A stretch of DNA of 64,000 nt from Clitoria ternatea (GCA_037962975.1 CM075673.1:163576667-163640666), one strand, 5' to 3'; counted from the first letter of the stretch, positions 30,457-42,835 are shown. Program-made: numbers and translations. The notes: generated by a model from the letters alone, not told the origin.

Positions 30457-30931
30457 AGGGGTATACAAAATTGCTTTTTTCTTATTGTTTTTACTTGGTT
30501 TCAAGTCTTTGTTCAACTTGAACAGTGATTGTTAAAGACCATGGTATGGGCACAAAGTGATTTTTTTTGTCAAAGTTTGAAAAGATAATGGCTGAAAAGG
30601 AATGTTAATCAAATTAACCAACATAAACGTATGTCTCAAATTTCTTGATGAGCTTTTAGACAAGATTGTTAGTAATATCACATTGGCTTATAATATCTGT
30701 CATTCATCTTTTTGTGTTTTTGAAGTTTTTAGTATTTATATGAGAATACATTTTTTTGTAAGGTTTAACAATTTTATGAACCTTCTTGTCATGATAAGGT
30801 TTAACAATTTTATGAACACATCGGCCTCTCTTGTGAAGTTGCCTGACACATTGACTCCCATTCAATATTTATATTAGGACAAACTTGTGTAATATTAGTA
30901 TATTACAAATGATAAAACTTTTTCTTTCCAG

Positions 30932-31185
30932 ATTTGAAGAAAATTATTGAACGGGCTCGAAATGTGTGTTCAGGCTACAAGGTGTTCAGGGTGATTAGTT
31001 CAGGCTACTTACAAATGAAAAGGTATGGGACATCCGCCTACAGGGTGTTTAGGCTACTTTCAAAGGATGATAATTGTTTTCAGGACACAGATCAGGTGAT
31101 TAGTTCGTGTTGTTGTCAACAATTAAATTTTGCTAATAACGAAAGAAATTCAATCAATCTTCTTTCATTGATGTTGGTGGTTTAG
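30932..31185 (+). pseudogene. Second captured exon, probably of the same unidentified gene
   Basis: A pyrimidine-rich TTTTTCTTTCCAG acceptor precedes an open frame that begins (G)AT TTG AAG and reads DLKKIIERARNVCSGYKVFR. The reading phase matches the donor of the exon at 18208-18327. The 3' limit of the exon is unclear; the frame stays open to 31185. A GGCTACAAGGTGTTCAGG-like phrase recurs twice within it, suggesting local duplication and no constraint. Confidence 0.4.
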
Positions 31186-31809
31186 GATTCTAGTCCAATT
31201 AGGTTGATGCTTTAGATTATTGTTCACTGCAGTGACCCATTCTACTTTTGAATGACAAACTAATGGAGTAAGGACATGTACTAAAAGTGAAAGTTTAGGC
31301 AATGAAAACTTACTGATTTATTTTCGTTTTTGAAATTTTAAGCTACAAATGTGTGTTTAAACATATTTTTATTTCTATTACCAATAAGTAAATAAAGATT
31401 CAAGTCCTCAATGTTCATTAATTGGTACTGTTGCCATTTAATAAAATAACGAGACAGTATAAAAGGAATCTATTGTCATAAAATAATGAATTGCTAGTGT
31501 TCTGAAACGGATTAAAACACTTTTCAATATGATATTTATTTTAAAAATAGAATAAGTTGTGTTTGATTATTTTTTTGTTTTCCTACCAGTAGAAATTTTA
31601 TCTGATATTACTATATAAGTCAATGATGGAAGTTGACCTCTAAGGCATATCATCTAAAGCTTCTCTATCATCTGTTTGACTTATAAAATTTAAAATTCTT
31701 GACCTAATTTGCTTCTCTATCATCTGTTTTTCTATTTTTTTATATGCTTTTTTGGGATCTTAATGTCATTGTATTGAATTAGTAGATCAAAATGTTTATC
31801 TAAATACAG

Positions 31810-32055
31810 GGTAAAAATTGTGAAGATATCATTTCTACACTTCGTAATGGTTCAGCAGCAATAGCAATAGCATATGTTGAAGGAGACAAGTATTATGGAG
31901 CTAAAGCCACTATAAATGTATGGCAACCCAAGATTCAGCAATTTAAGTTCAATTTGTCTCCAAAATCATTATTTGTGATAGCATTATCATCTAGCTATCT
32001 TTGGTATAAGTTAAGAAATTCTGATAAGGATGTAGGTGTAAAATGTGTTTGTTGA
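31810..32055 (+). pseudogene. Captured neprosin-domain (DUF239) protein fragment
   Basis: After an acceptor (ATACAG ending at 31809) an 82-codon frame contains AYVEGDKYYGAKATINVWQP, followed by KIQQ. This strongly resembles the start of the neprosin (DUF239) domain of plant secreted glutamic-peptidase-like proteins, known from memory. Downstream of KIQQ the similarity ends; the expected Asn-Glu-Phe-Ser-rich continuation is replaced by FKFNLSPKSLF and the frame stops at TGA 32053-32055. No signal peptide, activation domain or full catalytic region is present. It is a fragment inside the CACTA element, about 0.5 kb from its right end. Confidence 0.65.
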
Positions 32056-32280
32056 GTTGCAAGTCTAAGATTCGAAATGGAAAATGTAAAGAAATGAGGC
32101 AAGAGTATTGTAATGTATATCAGTTGTATTAAAAGATTTTGTATTATAAAAAATTGTTAGTTGGTGTTTTACATTTTTAGGTATTGTTTTATATCTATAA
32201 TTCTTAAACTATTAGTGTAAAAATTAGTGTATTAAATTTAATACAGGTTTAGTAAATTAAATATTAAAAATTAAAAAAAC

Positions 32281-32565
32281 CAACTATTGTCTGCGGTTAT
32301 AGCTTTAACCGCTGACATTGTGAGACTATTGTTAGCGGTTCCACATCCTAACCGCTGACATTGTTTGACTATTGTCAGCGGTTCCGCATCCCAACCGCTG
32401 ACATTGTTTGACTATTGTCAGCGGTTCCGCGTTACAACCGCTGACAATACATAACTAATGTCAGCGGTTTAAGCGCTGACGTTGTTTTTTGTGCTATTAA
32501 TAGCGCCCTTATTGTCTGCGCTTGGACCGCTGACAATAGCTATGATGGAACCACTGACAAAGGCC
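32281..32565. repeat. Right subterminal inverted repeats of the CACTA element
   Basis: AACCGCTGACATTG and TTGTCAGCGGTTCCGC alternate about four times with a spacing near 55-60 bp, followed by GCGCTTGGACCGCTGACAAT and then the terminal TTTTTTGTAGTAGTG. Confidence 0.85.
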
Positions 32566-32580
32566 TTTTTTGTAGTAGTG

Positions 32581-33918
32581 TAAGATCACCTGTTGAAAAG
32601 TATTGGATACCATATGAAGTCAACCATAAATTCTAAGCTCTAAAAGGGAACATGAATAAATAGATTATACACAAATTCTATCAAGGACAAGTTAGTCTGC
32701 TAAGATAGATATCTAAAAGTGATCAAGAAAGGCTATTGGTTCTAGTTTTGGCTAAACAAGCATTGAAAGAATATATCTAAAGTACTTCAAGGAGTTCAAA
32801 AGGAGGGGAAATAAGATTTCCGCTTCATGTTTTCATGTTATAGAAGTCAAGTTTTGTCTACTTCAACAACATTAGTATCAAATACTATATGCAAATCTAT
32901 CATTCATATCAAAGATGAAATAAGTAGATCGTTGACTAAAGGTAAAGAAAGATCTAAGTGGAAAGTGGAGCAAAATTGCTAAATTGGTGGTAGGATCTTC
33001 ATCTATTTGGCTAGTTAGTGAACTAGACGTTGTGCAAACTGTTTCTTGTTAGACAAGAAAGATTTTTCATTTAAAAAATAACTGTATTTCTTCAAAATGA
33101 TGTTGATGCACAATTAAGTAATGAATTTCACATTCTAAAACTCAAAAGATCCATTCTATAATGTAAATGTTACGTTAAAATGAATGATTCGAACCTTACT
33201 CATATAGAAATTATTCCGTAGAGCAAATAAAGATGACTGAGACCCTATTCACCGAAAAGTGAAAAAGTAAGTAATTTATTATTTAATACATAGTGATGTA
33301 TTTAGGCCCATAAGAATAATAGAAGTGTTTTTTTTATACTTTATCATACTTACTGAAAAGTTCAATAGGTATGAATTTATGTAATACAAGTTAGAAATCC
33401 TTTAAAAGGTTCAAAGAATTCCGAATGAATTAGAAAATCAAATTGAAAATACAATTAAAACGTACAATGAGATTAAGATATCAAATATTTAATTCAAGTT
33501 TAATGACTATCTAAGAAAGCGAGAAATTACCCCTTAACTTACTCCTCTCATAAAATGCCAAAACTTTATTCAATTTGAGAAGTATAATTGTTTTCATGTT
33601 AGGGATTGAAATATAAACTTTTATTACAATTTTATATCGACTATCCGTATATTTTATTCAGTCACGAGAATGAAAAAAGAGAGAAAACTCTTTCACATTT
33701 ATTTGGCTTGCCGTTTGGTATAGATTAATTAATACTCCTCCCTATTATTTCCTAACACCTTATCACATTTATGCACAACATTAAATTCACGACCTTATGT
33801 GCAGTATACTACTTTTGGACCATGAAGTCTTAGTCCAACATTTACACTTGTGTATTCAAAGATTTTTCGTGGGACATGCAGCACCAGCACGGCATTGTTC
33901 ATACTATATATAATATAA
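32581..33918. other. Intergenic DNA, no gene recognised
   Basis: AT-rich sequence without a sustained frame. Some phrases near 32590-33010 could be decayed retroelement coding sequence, but I could not identify a domain. Confidence 0.45.
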
Positions 33919-34206
33919 TACTACCTCCGGTTCCAAATATAAGCAAATTTTAGTGGAATTTTTTGGTCCCTTAATATAAGCAAAATTAGACTTTCTCAAT
34001 GTTATTAAATGCTTGTTTACCAAATATGTCCTCATCATATATATTTCCAAGGCTACTAATTCTTTATGTAATAAATGATACTAAGGGCATTTTAGAAAAT
34101 TAAATCAAATATGTGGTAACATTAATGCAAATAACTACCTCCAACTACTATTCTTAATATGAGTGAAGTTAGGTATATTTGCTTATATTTGGAACCGGAG
34201 GTAGTA
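33919..34206. mobile_element. Stowaway-type MITE
   Basis: TA-CTACCTCCGGTTCCAAATAT at the left and its complement, ATATTTGGAACCGGAGGTAG-TA, at the right give a perfect terminal inverted repeat of about 24 bp, flanked by TA. The core is 284 bp and non-coding. Confidence 0.9.
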
Positions 34207-34990
34207 TAATTCAACCATGATTTTTGTCTGACATTGATTATGATCCCAGTGCCCATTTACACTCTGCATAGGTTAACAAATACAGCAGGAAATGAACTAT
34301 ACATATGCTATATTAAAACTTTACTCTCTGATATATAATTTTACGAGTATGATATGTGTAAAATAAAGTGGAATTATTCTAAACGATATTCATGAGGTAC
34401 GGTTTCTTTTAATACAGTAAACTGGTATGAAATAAGAGGTGAATGAGTGGTCAAATTATTGTTTAATGAAGACATAGATATATGGAAAATTACAATCAAT
34501 GGCTTAAGGGTATCTGTTGAAAAAGTTAACATAAAATTTTTTATTTAATTAAGAATATTATTTAAACTAATCTATCTTAATTTTTAAATAATCTTTACAT
34601 AATTTCAATAAAATAATTTTACTTTTACCTTCTTAATTAATTTCTTTAAGACAATTATTAACAAAACCTTGTATATATTTATAGTTGAATGATTCAATTT
34701 TCAACTCAACTATTAAATTATAACTTAGTACATGTTTACATAAATAAGAGTGTTATTAAAGTTATATTGGTGTAATTTTGATCTCTCCTTATATTCACAC
34801 ATATCACACTAATTTTAAATATATATGTTAATTTTAAAAACTTAGATTATATATATAATGTATCTTATAAAAAATGTTGTTTTAGATAAAAGCTGGAACA
34901 ACAAATTTAAATTATACAACTATATATAGATAATCATAATTAAAATATTTTTAATCATATAACACTTAAAATGTCGTATGAAGAACTCGC

Positions 34991-34992
<2 letters not shown>
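34207..34992. other. Intergenic DNA, no gene recognised
   Basis: AT-rich sequence with no motif I recognise. Confidence 0.5.

Positions 34993-35033
<41 letters not shown>
34993..35033. repeat. (AT)n microsatellite
   Basis: An uninterrupted AT dinucleotide run of about 20 units, followed by GTAAGAGAGAGA. Confidence 0.95.
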
Positions 35034-35036
<3 letters not shown>

Positions 35037-36512
35037 AGAGAGAGATTACTATCATCACTTTATATCCACATTTAGAAAAATGGATACGTTGATAAGCTTA
35101 TCGATGAATGAGGGGGCCTAACCGACACTATGCACTTTACGGAACCCGTAACTGTACATAGGTTTTCTTTAATGATCGAAAGCAAGAAATGCATTCATAA
35201 TAAAAATGCATGCAGAAATGAAATCAGTTTTTGTGTTTTGGGTTTCTTTGATGCTTTCACATTTGCTTTCGGAATCTCATTTATTCATTTAATGAAAAAC
35301 AATGTGATATATACGCAGTTTTATTCATATATGTGCAATTTTATGAAACATCAGGAGAATTAGTGATGAAAACTTCTGATTAATGTCTTTTGTAGGTTTA
35401 GCAATCTGATGATTAGAGGAAGAAAAAGTTTCAACCGTGCACGATTTGGTTTTATTATGGTCAAAGAGATTTAATACTTTTAATTTGGTCACAGTATATT
35501 AATTACTTTGCATGGCACAGTATACCTCAATTCATGACACGTATCGTTGACAGGTTGGATTGGAGAGTGAAATTGATGTTACGGTATCCTCCTTGTCCCT
35601 GCTTTTCCATGAAACTCAGAAATAATTCAAAGAGAGGAATTGACAATGATATCAAGTTGAAGAAATTTTCAAAAGGAGATGCCAGATTGGCAAATGAGAC
35701 TTCAAAAGATATTCATAATTTAGTTACTATGACACCGGTTTATAAAAAGAATAAAAAACACCTTCACTACCATAGTTGAAAATATATTTTTTAATACATC
35801 TCACGGAATTTTTAATAATTTCAAGCTGAGTATGTAAAGTCTTAGAATTCAAGAGTGTTTTTTCAAAAGGTGAAAATAAAAGTTAACTGGTCAAGGTATA
35901 GTTGACCACAATGAACCTCATTTCCAATCTTTTGAATTCATTTCAAGTTAATATATGTGTTTCAAAAATGTTATAACTTAGGTGTTAAACTTATGAACAA
36001 AAAGGAAAAACACACAAGTTTTTATCACTAGATCAAACACATCTTTTATTATATATATATAGTAATTCATATATATTTTATAACATTAATTTATAAATAT
36101 CTAGTATATTATTAAATATTTTATATTTTATATGTTACAATATAATTATATAATTTAAAATATATTTCTCATAAATATATTTAAAAATTAAAAATTATAT
36201 ATATTATTAATATACTTAATAATATATTTAGGATATTTTATGATATATTTAGCATATTTAATAAATTATTCATACATATATTTAAAAATATTATATATTA
36301 TTTATATAATAATATATTTGATCCATCCGATATGGGGGATAGAATACATCGATTTTAGGAACCGGTATCACTTTCCCACTCTGTATTACACTAGTTAGTG
36401 AAATCCGGTATATATTATATCTCTCAATTCTGTGAGGAATCAGAAATCTTGATGTCTATCTTCATTAATCACACCAATCTATTACGTTGAATGACAAAAG
36501 ATAGTGTCACAC
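35034..36512. other. Intergenic DNA, no gene recognised
   Basis: Open frames at 35130-35363 and 35534-35779 have no recognisable domain. The stretch 36040-36325 is an extreme ATATTTA-rich tract. Confidence 0.45.
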
Positions 36513-36534
36513 TATGTATGTATGTATGTATGCA

Positions 36535-36599
<65 letters not shown>

Positions 36600-36600
36600 A
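36513..36600. repeat. Compound (ATGT)n(AT)n(GT)n microsatellite
   Basis: ATGTATGTATGTATGT, then ATGCATGC, then about 20 AT units, then about 9 TG units. Confidence 0.95.
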
Positions 36601-38985
36601 CATGTAGAGACCATAAAAGGTTGATTAATGGATGGTTTTAATAAATTTCAAATGATAGATTAATGGATAACTCTATATTCATTCATCATATTATCAACTT
36701 AAATCTTATCAAATCCATCTAGTTGAAACCCTAATGTTTGCATTTGGAAAATCCAACTTTGGTTTTTATTATTTCCTATAAGAAACCCAATTTCTCATGC
36801 CCAACATTATAATATATTAAAACATGATCATTTTAATTAAAATTTCTTGTTGATCTTAGTTTTTTGTCTATGTTGTACTTCATTATCTAATTTTACAATA
36901 TGAACCTTTCTTATTTTATTGTACTAGCCTATATGTTTGTATCATCATAACACTATGCATATGGAAAAGCTTGACAATGTTCCTCTCACTATTTAAACCA
37001 ATTGTTTCCTTGTGTCTAACCAACCAATTATACATTGTTATCTAATTATATAACAATAGTTTGGTACATTATTTCTTACCGACAGCATCAGTATTATGGC
37101 TAATAAAACTCGTGATGATTGCCTCAGGTGTTGGTTTGTAACCCAGATGCATTGTTGTCAAGCAAAATTTAATCGTATCTCTTAATCAAAATCCACATTT
37201 TTTTACCATCGAATGTTTGTTATTTGCATAATATAATCAAGTTTTCTTCTACATTTTTTTTACCACAATAACCAGCAGTTGCTTGATCATATAAGGCATC
37301 CCTAGGAGATTCATGTGGCAGGGTTCATAAGTTTCTGGCCATAGAAGGAGATGAGAGCCATTTTATGATGGTGAAAAGAATGTTGTTAAGTTTTCTGAGT
37401 TTTTTTTACCAGTATGAGAAGTGCCAGGTGTGGTTTCATTTCCATTTGAGGGGATGAGATCTTCAACATAATGCTATAAAAAATTTAGAAGAAAAAGAAT
37501 AAATATCTTAATGAAGGGAAGAATAATCAAATAAGGAATAAAGGAAAGACTCATGCCCAAGATGAAATTCCAAACGCTTGAGAAGAAGTTACCCCCTACC
37601 AATTGAGAAACAATTGTAACCAAATCATTTGGATATGGGAGATATGTGGTGAGATTTTCTATTCGTATTTCATTCATTTGTTTTCACCAGGAATGATGTT
37701 TTCTATGGAATCATTATGTCCATGTCTTGATACTTGTGATTGTATTTATGCAACATATACGTGGCAATATAGTTAGAAATTGTATACTAAATGGTAATTC
37801 TTTTGAAGAAGAAATAAAAAGTGAGGGTGATAGAAGATCTACATATAGATTCATGGAAAGGGTTGGTATGTAATATGTAGAAGTCTAAGCGAATGTTGGT
37901 GGCCAAGTCTCCGATATCATAAATACTAGGGTTTCCTTCCCACAAACTCTTAAGCTAGACTATAATCTTCGTGCTCTGATTCATGGAGTCGTATGGTCCA
38001 ACTTGGAATTCTCTTTGCTCAATGTTACGAAGTAAAAAGATTATGGATGCAATTTAAGAATGAACCTTAAATGTGAAAATAAATTAATTTTAAAACTTGT
38101 ATTACTTATCATAGAGTCACGACTTTGATCATTAACCCATTCATTATTAGACCACTAGTGAGTCAGCATGAAAAACTTATCCAACCCCCTCCTCAGTTTG
38201 TTGGCATTATAAATAAGAAATGAAAATAACAATATTAACTTTCCAAACATCCTATATAACTATGACGAATTATTACAAGTTGTTAGCAAAATACTTACCA
38301 CCTCCATAATAATGTTTGTGTGTGTCATCCTCCATAAGGTGTGCATTATTCCATCTATAGCACTCTTTCAATTGTGCCTATTGCACTCTTGGATAACAGT
38401 ATACAAAGGTTTGGCTTTGCTCAGAGAGTAGGTCGGACTAAGCCTCATCCCATTTTCAAGGTGGATGAGAAGGTATGTTGCCATCCTCACCCTCTTTCCT
38501 TGCCTACGTTGCTCAAACAATATTGGCGACCTTCATGAACAACTTCTTCATTACATCCAAATACGCATTGTCAAATATCACATTCTCCCACGCTTTCGAG
38601 ATAATATAAAACATTTAAACAATTAAATAATTTAATCATAAAAGTATATTGTATTAAAAGACAATTCAAATTTGTATTTGAGATGCATACTATCCATTTG
38701 TCCTACCAAAGTTATTGGATTAACTTTTTGAAATGTCTTTCCACTACTTCCATGGGCAATTGAAGTGAGAGCATATTGCCTTGCATAATGCATACATCCC
38801 CTTGTCCCTCAAACTAAACGGTTTAAACTCAAAACAATTCAGACATTAATGTTCTAAATTCATAAGACACTTGAAAAAATACACTAAATATTTTTTTAAA
38901 AAATAAATAAAATACACTTGTCTTCCCCCGCTAGCATAAGAATGCACTTCCTAGCCCCGTCATGAGATGGAGAAGTCCTATCGCG
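36601..38985. other. Intergenic DNA, no gene recognised
   Basis: Short frames at 37474-37677 (minus) and 38341-38538 (plus) are not convincing. Base composition is less extreme near 38400-38980, the insertion site of element C, but no gene was identified. Confidence 0.4.
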
Positions 38986-38990
38986 TCACG

Positions 38991-41326
38991 TGTAACATCC
39001 CAATTTTTATGATTTTTAGAAAAATAATTTAATAAGGATTAATGGAGAAATTTTGAATAAATTTTCGAGTGAAAAATGTCAAAACAAAGATTTTCTGAGT
39101 GAAATGAGTCTGATTCCGAGTGAAATGAATATGACTCCGAGTGAAATAAGACAGAAGACTAATTCTAAGTGAAGTTAAGATATTTTCCGAGTGGAACATG
39201 ATTGAGAGTCATTTCTGAGTAAGGAAAATCTCTGTCTGAATGAGACACGTTCGAGTGAGGCAAAATCCGAGTGAGGCAAAATCCGAGTGAAATGGAAACA
39301 TCTCTGAGTGAAACATTTCCGAATGGGTTGTTTCCGAGAGAAGTGGAAGTACTTCTCGGACCGATATTTCTGATTGGTAAACTCCCGAGTGGAGCAACTT
39401 TCCAAGTGAAGTGTCTCTGAGTGTAACACTTCCGAGTAAGATGGCACCAAGTGAGTCTTTTCAGGAAGAATGCTTCTGGATAAAGAGACTTCAACTCCGA
39501 TTATGTTTTCAGAATGAATAATCCTGAGGAGAATAAATATCCGACTGATAAACTCCATTTAATTCGTGCTCGGATTGGTCTTCAGTTTCTGGGAGCTTGT
39601 GCTCGGATTCGTCTTCAAGACTGAACTGGTCTGGACCGGGGTCTAGGATCCGGTGTGGGACCAGCCACAAGATTACAGGTGTTTTTAGGGTTTGCACACC
39701 GGAACAGTGTGTATCCGATGTATTAATCCAGTCTCTCAGTGGGAAAGGCCGACCTTGTTGTCCTGGAGATCCTTCACACCAACGTTTCGCGTTGCAGGGG
39801 GGCGAAAGGTGGTGCCACCTGCGAAGATTCTCCGACGCTCAAGTTAGAAGAGTGTAAGAACTCAGTGAATACTCAAGCGAAGTAACAGTAAAAATGTGAG
39901 ATAGAACAACGATACCATGCATGTGTATTGAAATGAGCTACTTATAGTTGTACGTGAGAAAATGAGTCGTTGGATACAGGTGGGTCCCCTAGCTTCTGAT
40001 AACGTGTACATTATGTCAATCAGGGTGGCTCAACACTCAGAATGTGTCAGGAGGGTAGGTCAATTATCAGAGTACGATCCTCTAGGAAGAGGAGAGGATA
40101 ATCACAGTTTCCGCATAATCTGCTGACACATCCACTTGCTTTCTGAGGCCATTGACGTGACATATTTCGCTACATACAGTATCTTCGCTGATAAGTTATT
40201 AGGGGCTCTTATCTTGCTGTGACTGAAAAGCCAACAGTTATATAAATGTTCTGCGAAAATGAACAAAGAACCGTTATAGAGAAAATAAGTGGGGCAACCG
40301 TGAGATGAGGACGGACGGACAGACATCGGATATCCAGTGGGGTAATGTTGAACCAGGACACCGGTTTTCCTTATATGAGGTCACTCTGACGTCACAAGAA
40401 TGGGGGCCGGTATCCAGACCGGATCAAAGACTATCTTCAATTCCGAGTAATCCTTTCAAGAGGAATGATTTTCGAGAAAGGAAGTGGACTCCGAACTCCG
40501 AGTAATCCTTCAGTGGAGAACTTCCGAATGACGAAAGAGTAAGACTCTGACTCGGAAAGAGGTATAACCGAGTAAGATGCCTGATTGATTTTCGAATAAG
40601 ACAGTTATGAGTGGGCCATTTCCGAATGAAGGAATTCTGAGCGGAAAGAGGCTCTGATAAGTCCTCTCGGAAAGAGATGCCAGAATGTGGAAACTAAGTC
40701 GGAATAAGCTGAAACCGAGTCGGAATACATAGAAACCGATTCGGAATTAATAAATATTTTACTATGGATGTTTTCCACGTCACCCTGTTCTTCTACGTTC
40801 TAGTAAAATCCTTTCTCAGATATTTTCTAAGAATGAGACCCTTCTTGATGTGCTGTCCCCATTTCATTAAGTATCTTAATCTTTCATTATCATGAAAGAG
40901 ACGTGTGTCAGAATACTTCTATTCATTCACGTCTCTTCTGCATGAATCATATATATATAATCCTTCCATTGTTGGATTAAAGGAGAACTTTTGAAAGGTG
41001 AAATCATCAGCCTTACTTTCCAATTCTCTGGAAAACCATTGAACAACGAAGATAATTAAATCTCTATTTCTCTCTCTACGAAGAAAGCTTGGGACTGGTA
41101 CAATACTGCAATTCCAGTCGGAACTTGGAAGCAGTGACTAGAATAACATTTGAAAAGCTACTGGAACTCCTTTATTCCAGGTAGGGGGAGCGTTATATCT
41201 CAAATAGATGGTTTATGAATGGATTTGGGGTGATATTATGATGCCTATATGCTATGTGTAAATTAGTGAGACCCCACTTATATGATGTTTTATGTTTTCA
41301 TATTTCCATTCATATTGTTGTGCTGA

Positions 41327-41366
<40 letters not shown>

Positions 41367-42373
41367 CTGATAATTTGATCAGTTGATGACATGAAATAAT
41401 GTTGGTATGTGATTGATGATTATGATAAGAATTATATTCATGAAATTTTCATGATATATATAATTGCATGCTATATTGGTTATGATACCGAGTGGTAGCC
41501 TGATAGTTGAAATCAGGTAATTTGATGATGATATGAATTATAACCATGAAGCTATCATGTACTATGCCTATTGTTATACCGAGTGGAATGATATGAGATG
41601 GTGTTTATATGTGATTGATGATTGATATTATTTGATATATCAATTGTATTCAGACGCACACAGGACTGCAGGGGGCCTGTGATGCGGGTCCAGTTGAGGA
41701 CAGCCTGATGAAGGCATAGACCCTGTGGTGGTTCTTTTTATACCACGGACGCCTTTGAGTAGGACTCAAGGTCGGCCCCGTAGCACTGTGTAGAGTTTAC
41801 CGCTATCACTGGGAGTGATACTCGGTGTTACATTATGGGCGCAGAGCGGTTTGGTACCTGTAAAACGGCTGGATCAGCTGAGAGCTGAGTTATGGCTCGG
41901 GGAGTCAGTGTTGCAACACAAATTAAAAGACTTAATGGATCTATTTGATTGAGCATGTGCATACACTGATTTATGTGTTATTGAGAATAACATGCTGTTT
42001 GTGATGAATATATATATGTCTCAGTTTTGTTTTATGAATATAGTTATTAATTGGACTTTTAATCCAATTCAATAACTATTATTTGATATGTTTATGCTCA
42101 CCCCCTAATGTTGTCATTTTTCAGTGGATGAAGGGCCCAACCATGATATGAGAAGCCACTCAGCTGCTCGGAGTGTATTTTGGTAGAAGTCTTGGCCGGC
42201 TCCTGAGAATACCGAGTGTTTTATTTTTTTTATTGTAAACTTAAAAGAGCCGGTCGGCTTTTGTAAAATTGATTTTGTAATTGTTTAATTCAAATTCTGT
42301 TTTGGAAATTTGAATTATTTGCAAAATTTTATTTGATTTATTGAAATTTATTTTAAAAATTAAGGATGTTATA
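38991..42373 (+). repeat. 5' LTR of element C, interrupted by solo LTR D
   Basis: Aligns throughout with 42667-42835 plus 59246-61605. It contains many degenerate CCGAGTGA(A) motifs at 39080-39500 and 40500-40750, a TATA-like ATCATATATATATAATCC near 40950, an expanded AT run at 41330-41364, and a less AT-rich block at 41650-41930. That GC-richer block lies in both LTR copies and is LTR sequence, not a host gene. Confidence 0.9.
39622..40426 (-). mobile_element. Solo LTR D, same family as element A
   Basis: 805 bp from TGAACTGGTC to GACCGGATCA, flanked by AAGAC at 39617-39621 and 40427-40431. No internal sequence accompanies it. The 3' LTR of element C has the uninterrupted site (one AAGAC at 59688-59692). 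The sequence is clearly homologous to the A LTRs but carries many more differences than they show to each other. It most likely arose by LTR-LTR recombination that removed the body. Confidence 0.93.
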
Positions 42374-42376
42374 TTT

Positions 42377-42388
42377 TGGTATCAGAGC
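42377..42388 (+). promoter_or_regulatory. Primer-binding site of element C
   Basis: TGGTATCAGAGC, three bases after the 5' LTR end. This is the initiator-methionine tRNA type primer site common in plant Copia elements and chromoviruses. Confidence 0.85.
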
Positions 42389-42651
42389 AGACTTGAAAAG
42401 TCCAAGGCCAAGGTTTAGCTACTAAATGCTATGAGCTGAGTGAAATCATATCATGGTTGTTATGTGTTATAGTTGAGGAGGTCAACTATAAATACATTGT
42501 TTTCATATCCATGAGAGATTATATAAGTTTTATGTATATGAGTTTTATATAAGTGTTCACTCGGGAACACCAATTCTTAATGTGGTGTTGACTCGGGTAT
42601 AACTTATTTCTAATAATATGTAATTTATTAAATTTTGAGGATGAAATTTTT

Positions 42652-42665
42652 ATAGAGGGGGAGAA
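42652..42665 (+). promoter_or_regulatory. Polypurine tract of element C
   Basis: ATAGAGGGGGAGAA lies just before the 3' LTR start at 42667. Confidence 0.8.
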
Positions 42666-42835
42666 ATGTACCATCCCAATTTTTATGATTTTTAGAAAAA
42701 TAATTTAATAAGCATTAATGGAGAAATTTTGAATAAATTTTCGAGTGAAAAATGTTAAAAACAAAGATTTTTCGAGTGAAATGAGTCTGATTCCGAGTGA
42801 AATGAATATGACTCCGAGTGAAATAAGATAGAAGA

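Larger units (their letters stand above)
16362..32580. mobile_element. CACTA (En/Spm) DNA transposon carrying captured gene pieces, split by element A
   Basis: The left end is CACTACAACACAAATTGC and the right end, reverse-complemented, is CACTACTACAAAAAAGGCC. Both ends carry clusters of short subterminal inverted repeats built on TGCGGTT/AACCGCA (left) and GTCAGCGGTT/AACCGCTGAC (right), a hallmark of CACTA elements. Flanking triplets are TAG and TAA, so the 3-bp duplication is imperfect or mutated. Without element A and its 5-bp duplication it would be about 4.4 kb. I find no TNPD/TNP2 transposase, so it is non-autonomous. The interior holds fragments of at least three host genes with intron-exon structure. 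Confidence 0.8.
42374..42666 (+). other. Internal domain of element C (293 bp)
   Basis: Begins with the primer site at 42377-42388 and ends with the purine tract at about 42652-42665. In between is AT-rich sequence with no frame longer than a few dozen codons. Confidence 0.85.

Noticed and set aside
16359..32583. A perfect 3-bp target duplication for the CACTA element
   Set aside because: The flanks read TAG and TAA, so I report the duplication as imperfect and do not use it as evidence.
35130..35779. Two open frames of about 80 residues in intergenic DNA
   Set aside because: No recognisable domain, no partner exons found; they may be exon debris but cannot be supported.
41650..41930. GC-richer block that looks like a possible host exon
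   Set aside because: The same block recurs at 60880-61145 in the other LTR of element C, so it is LTR sequence.
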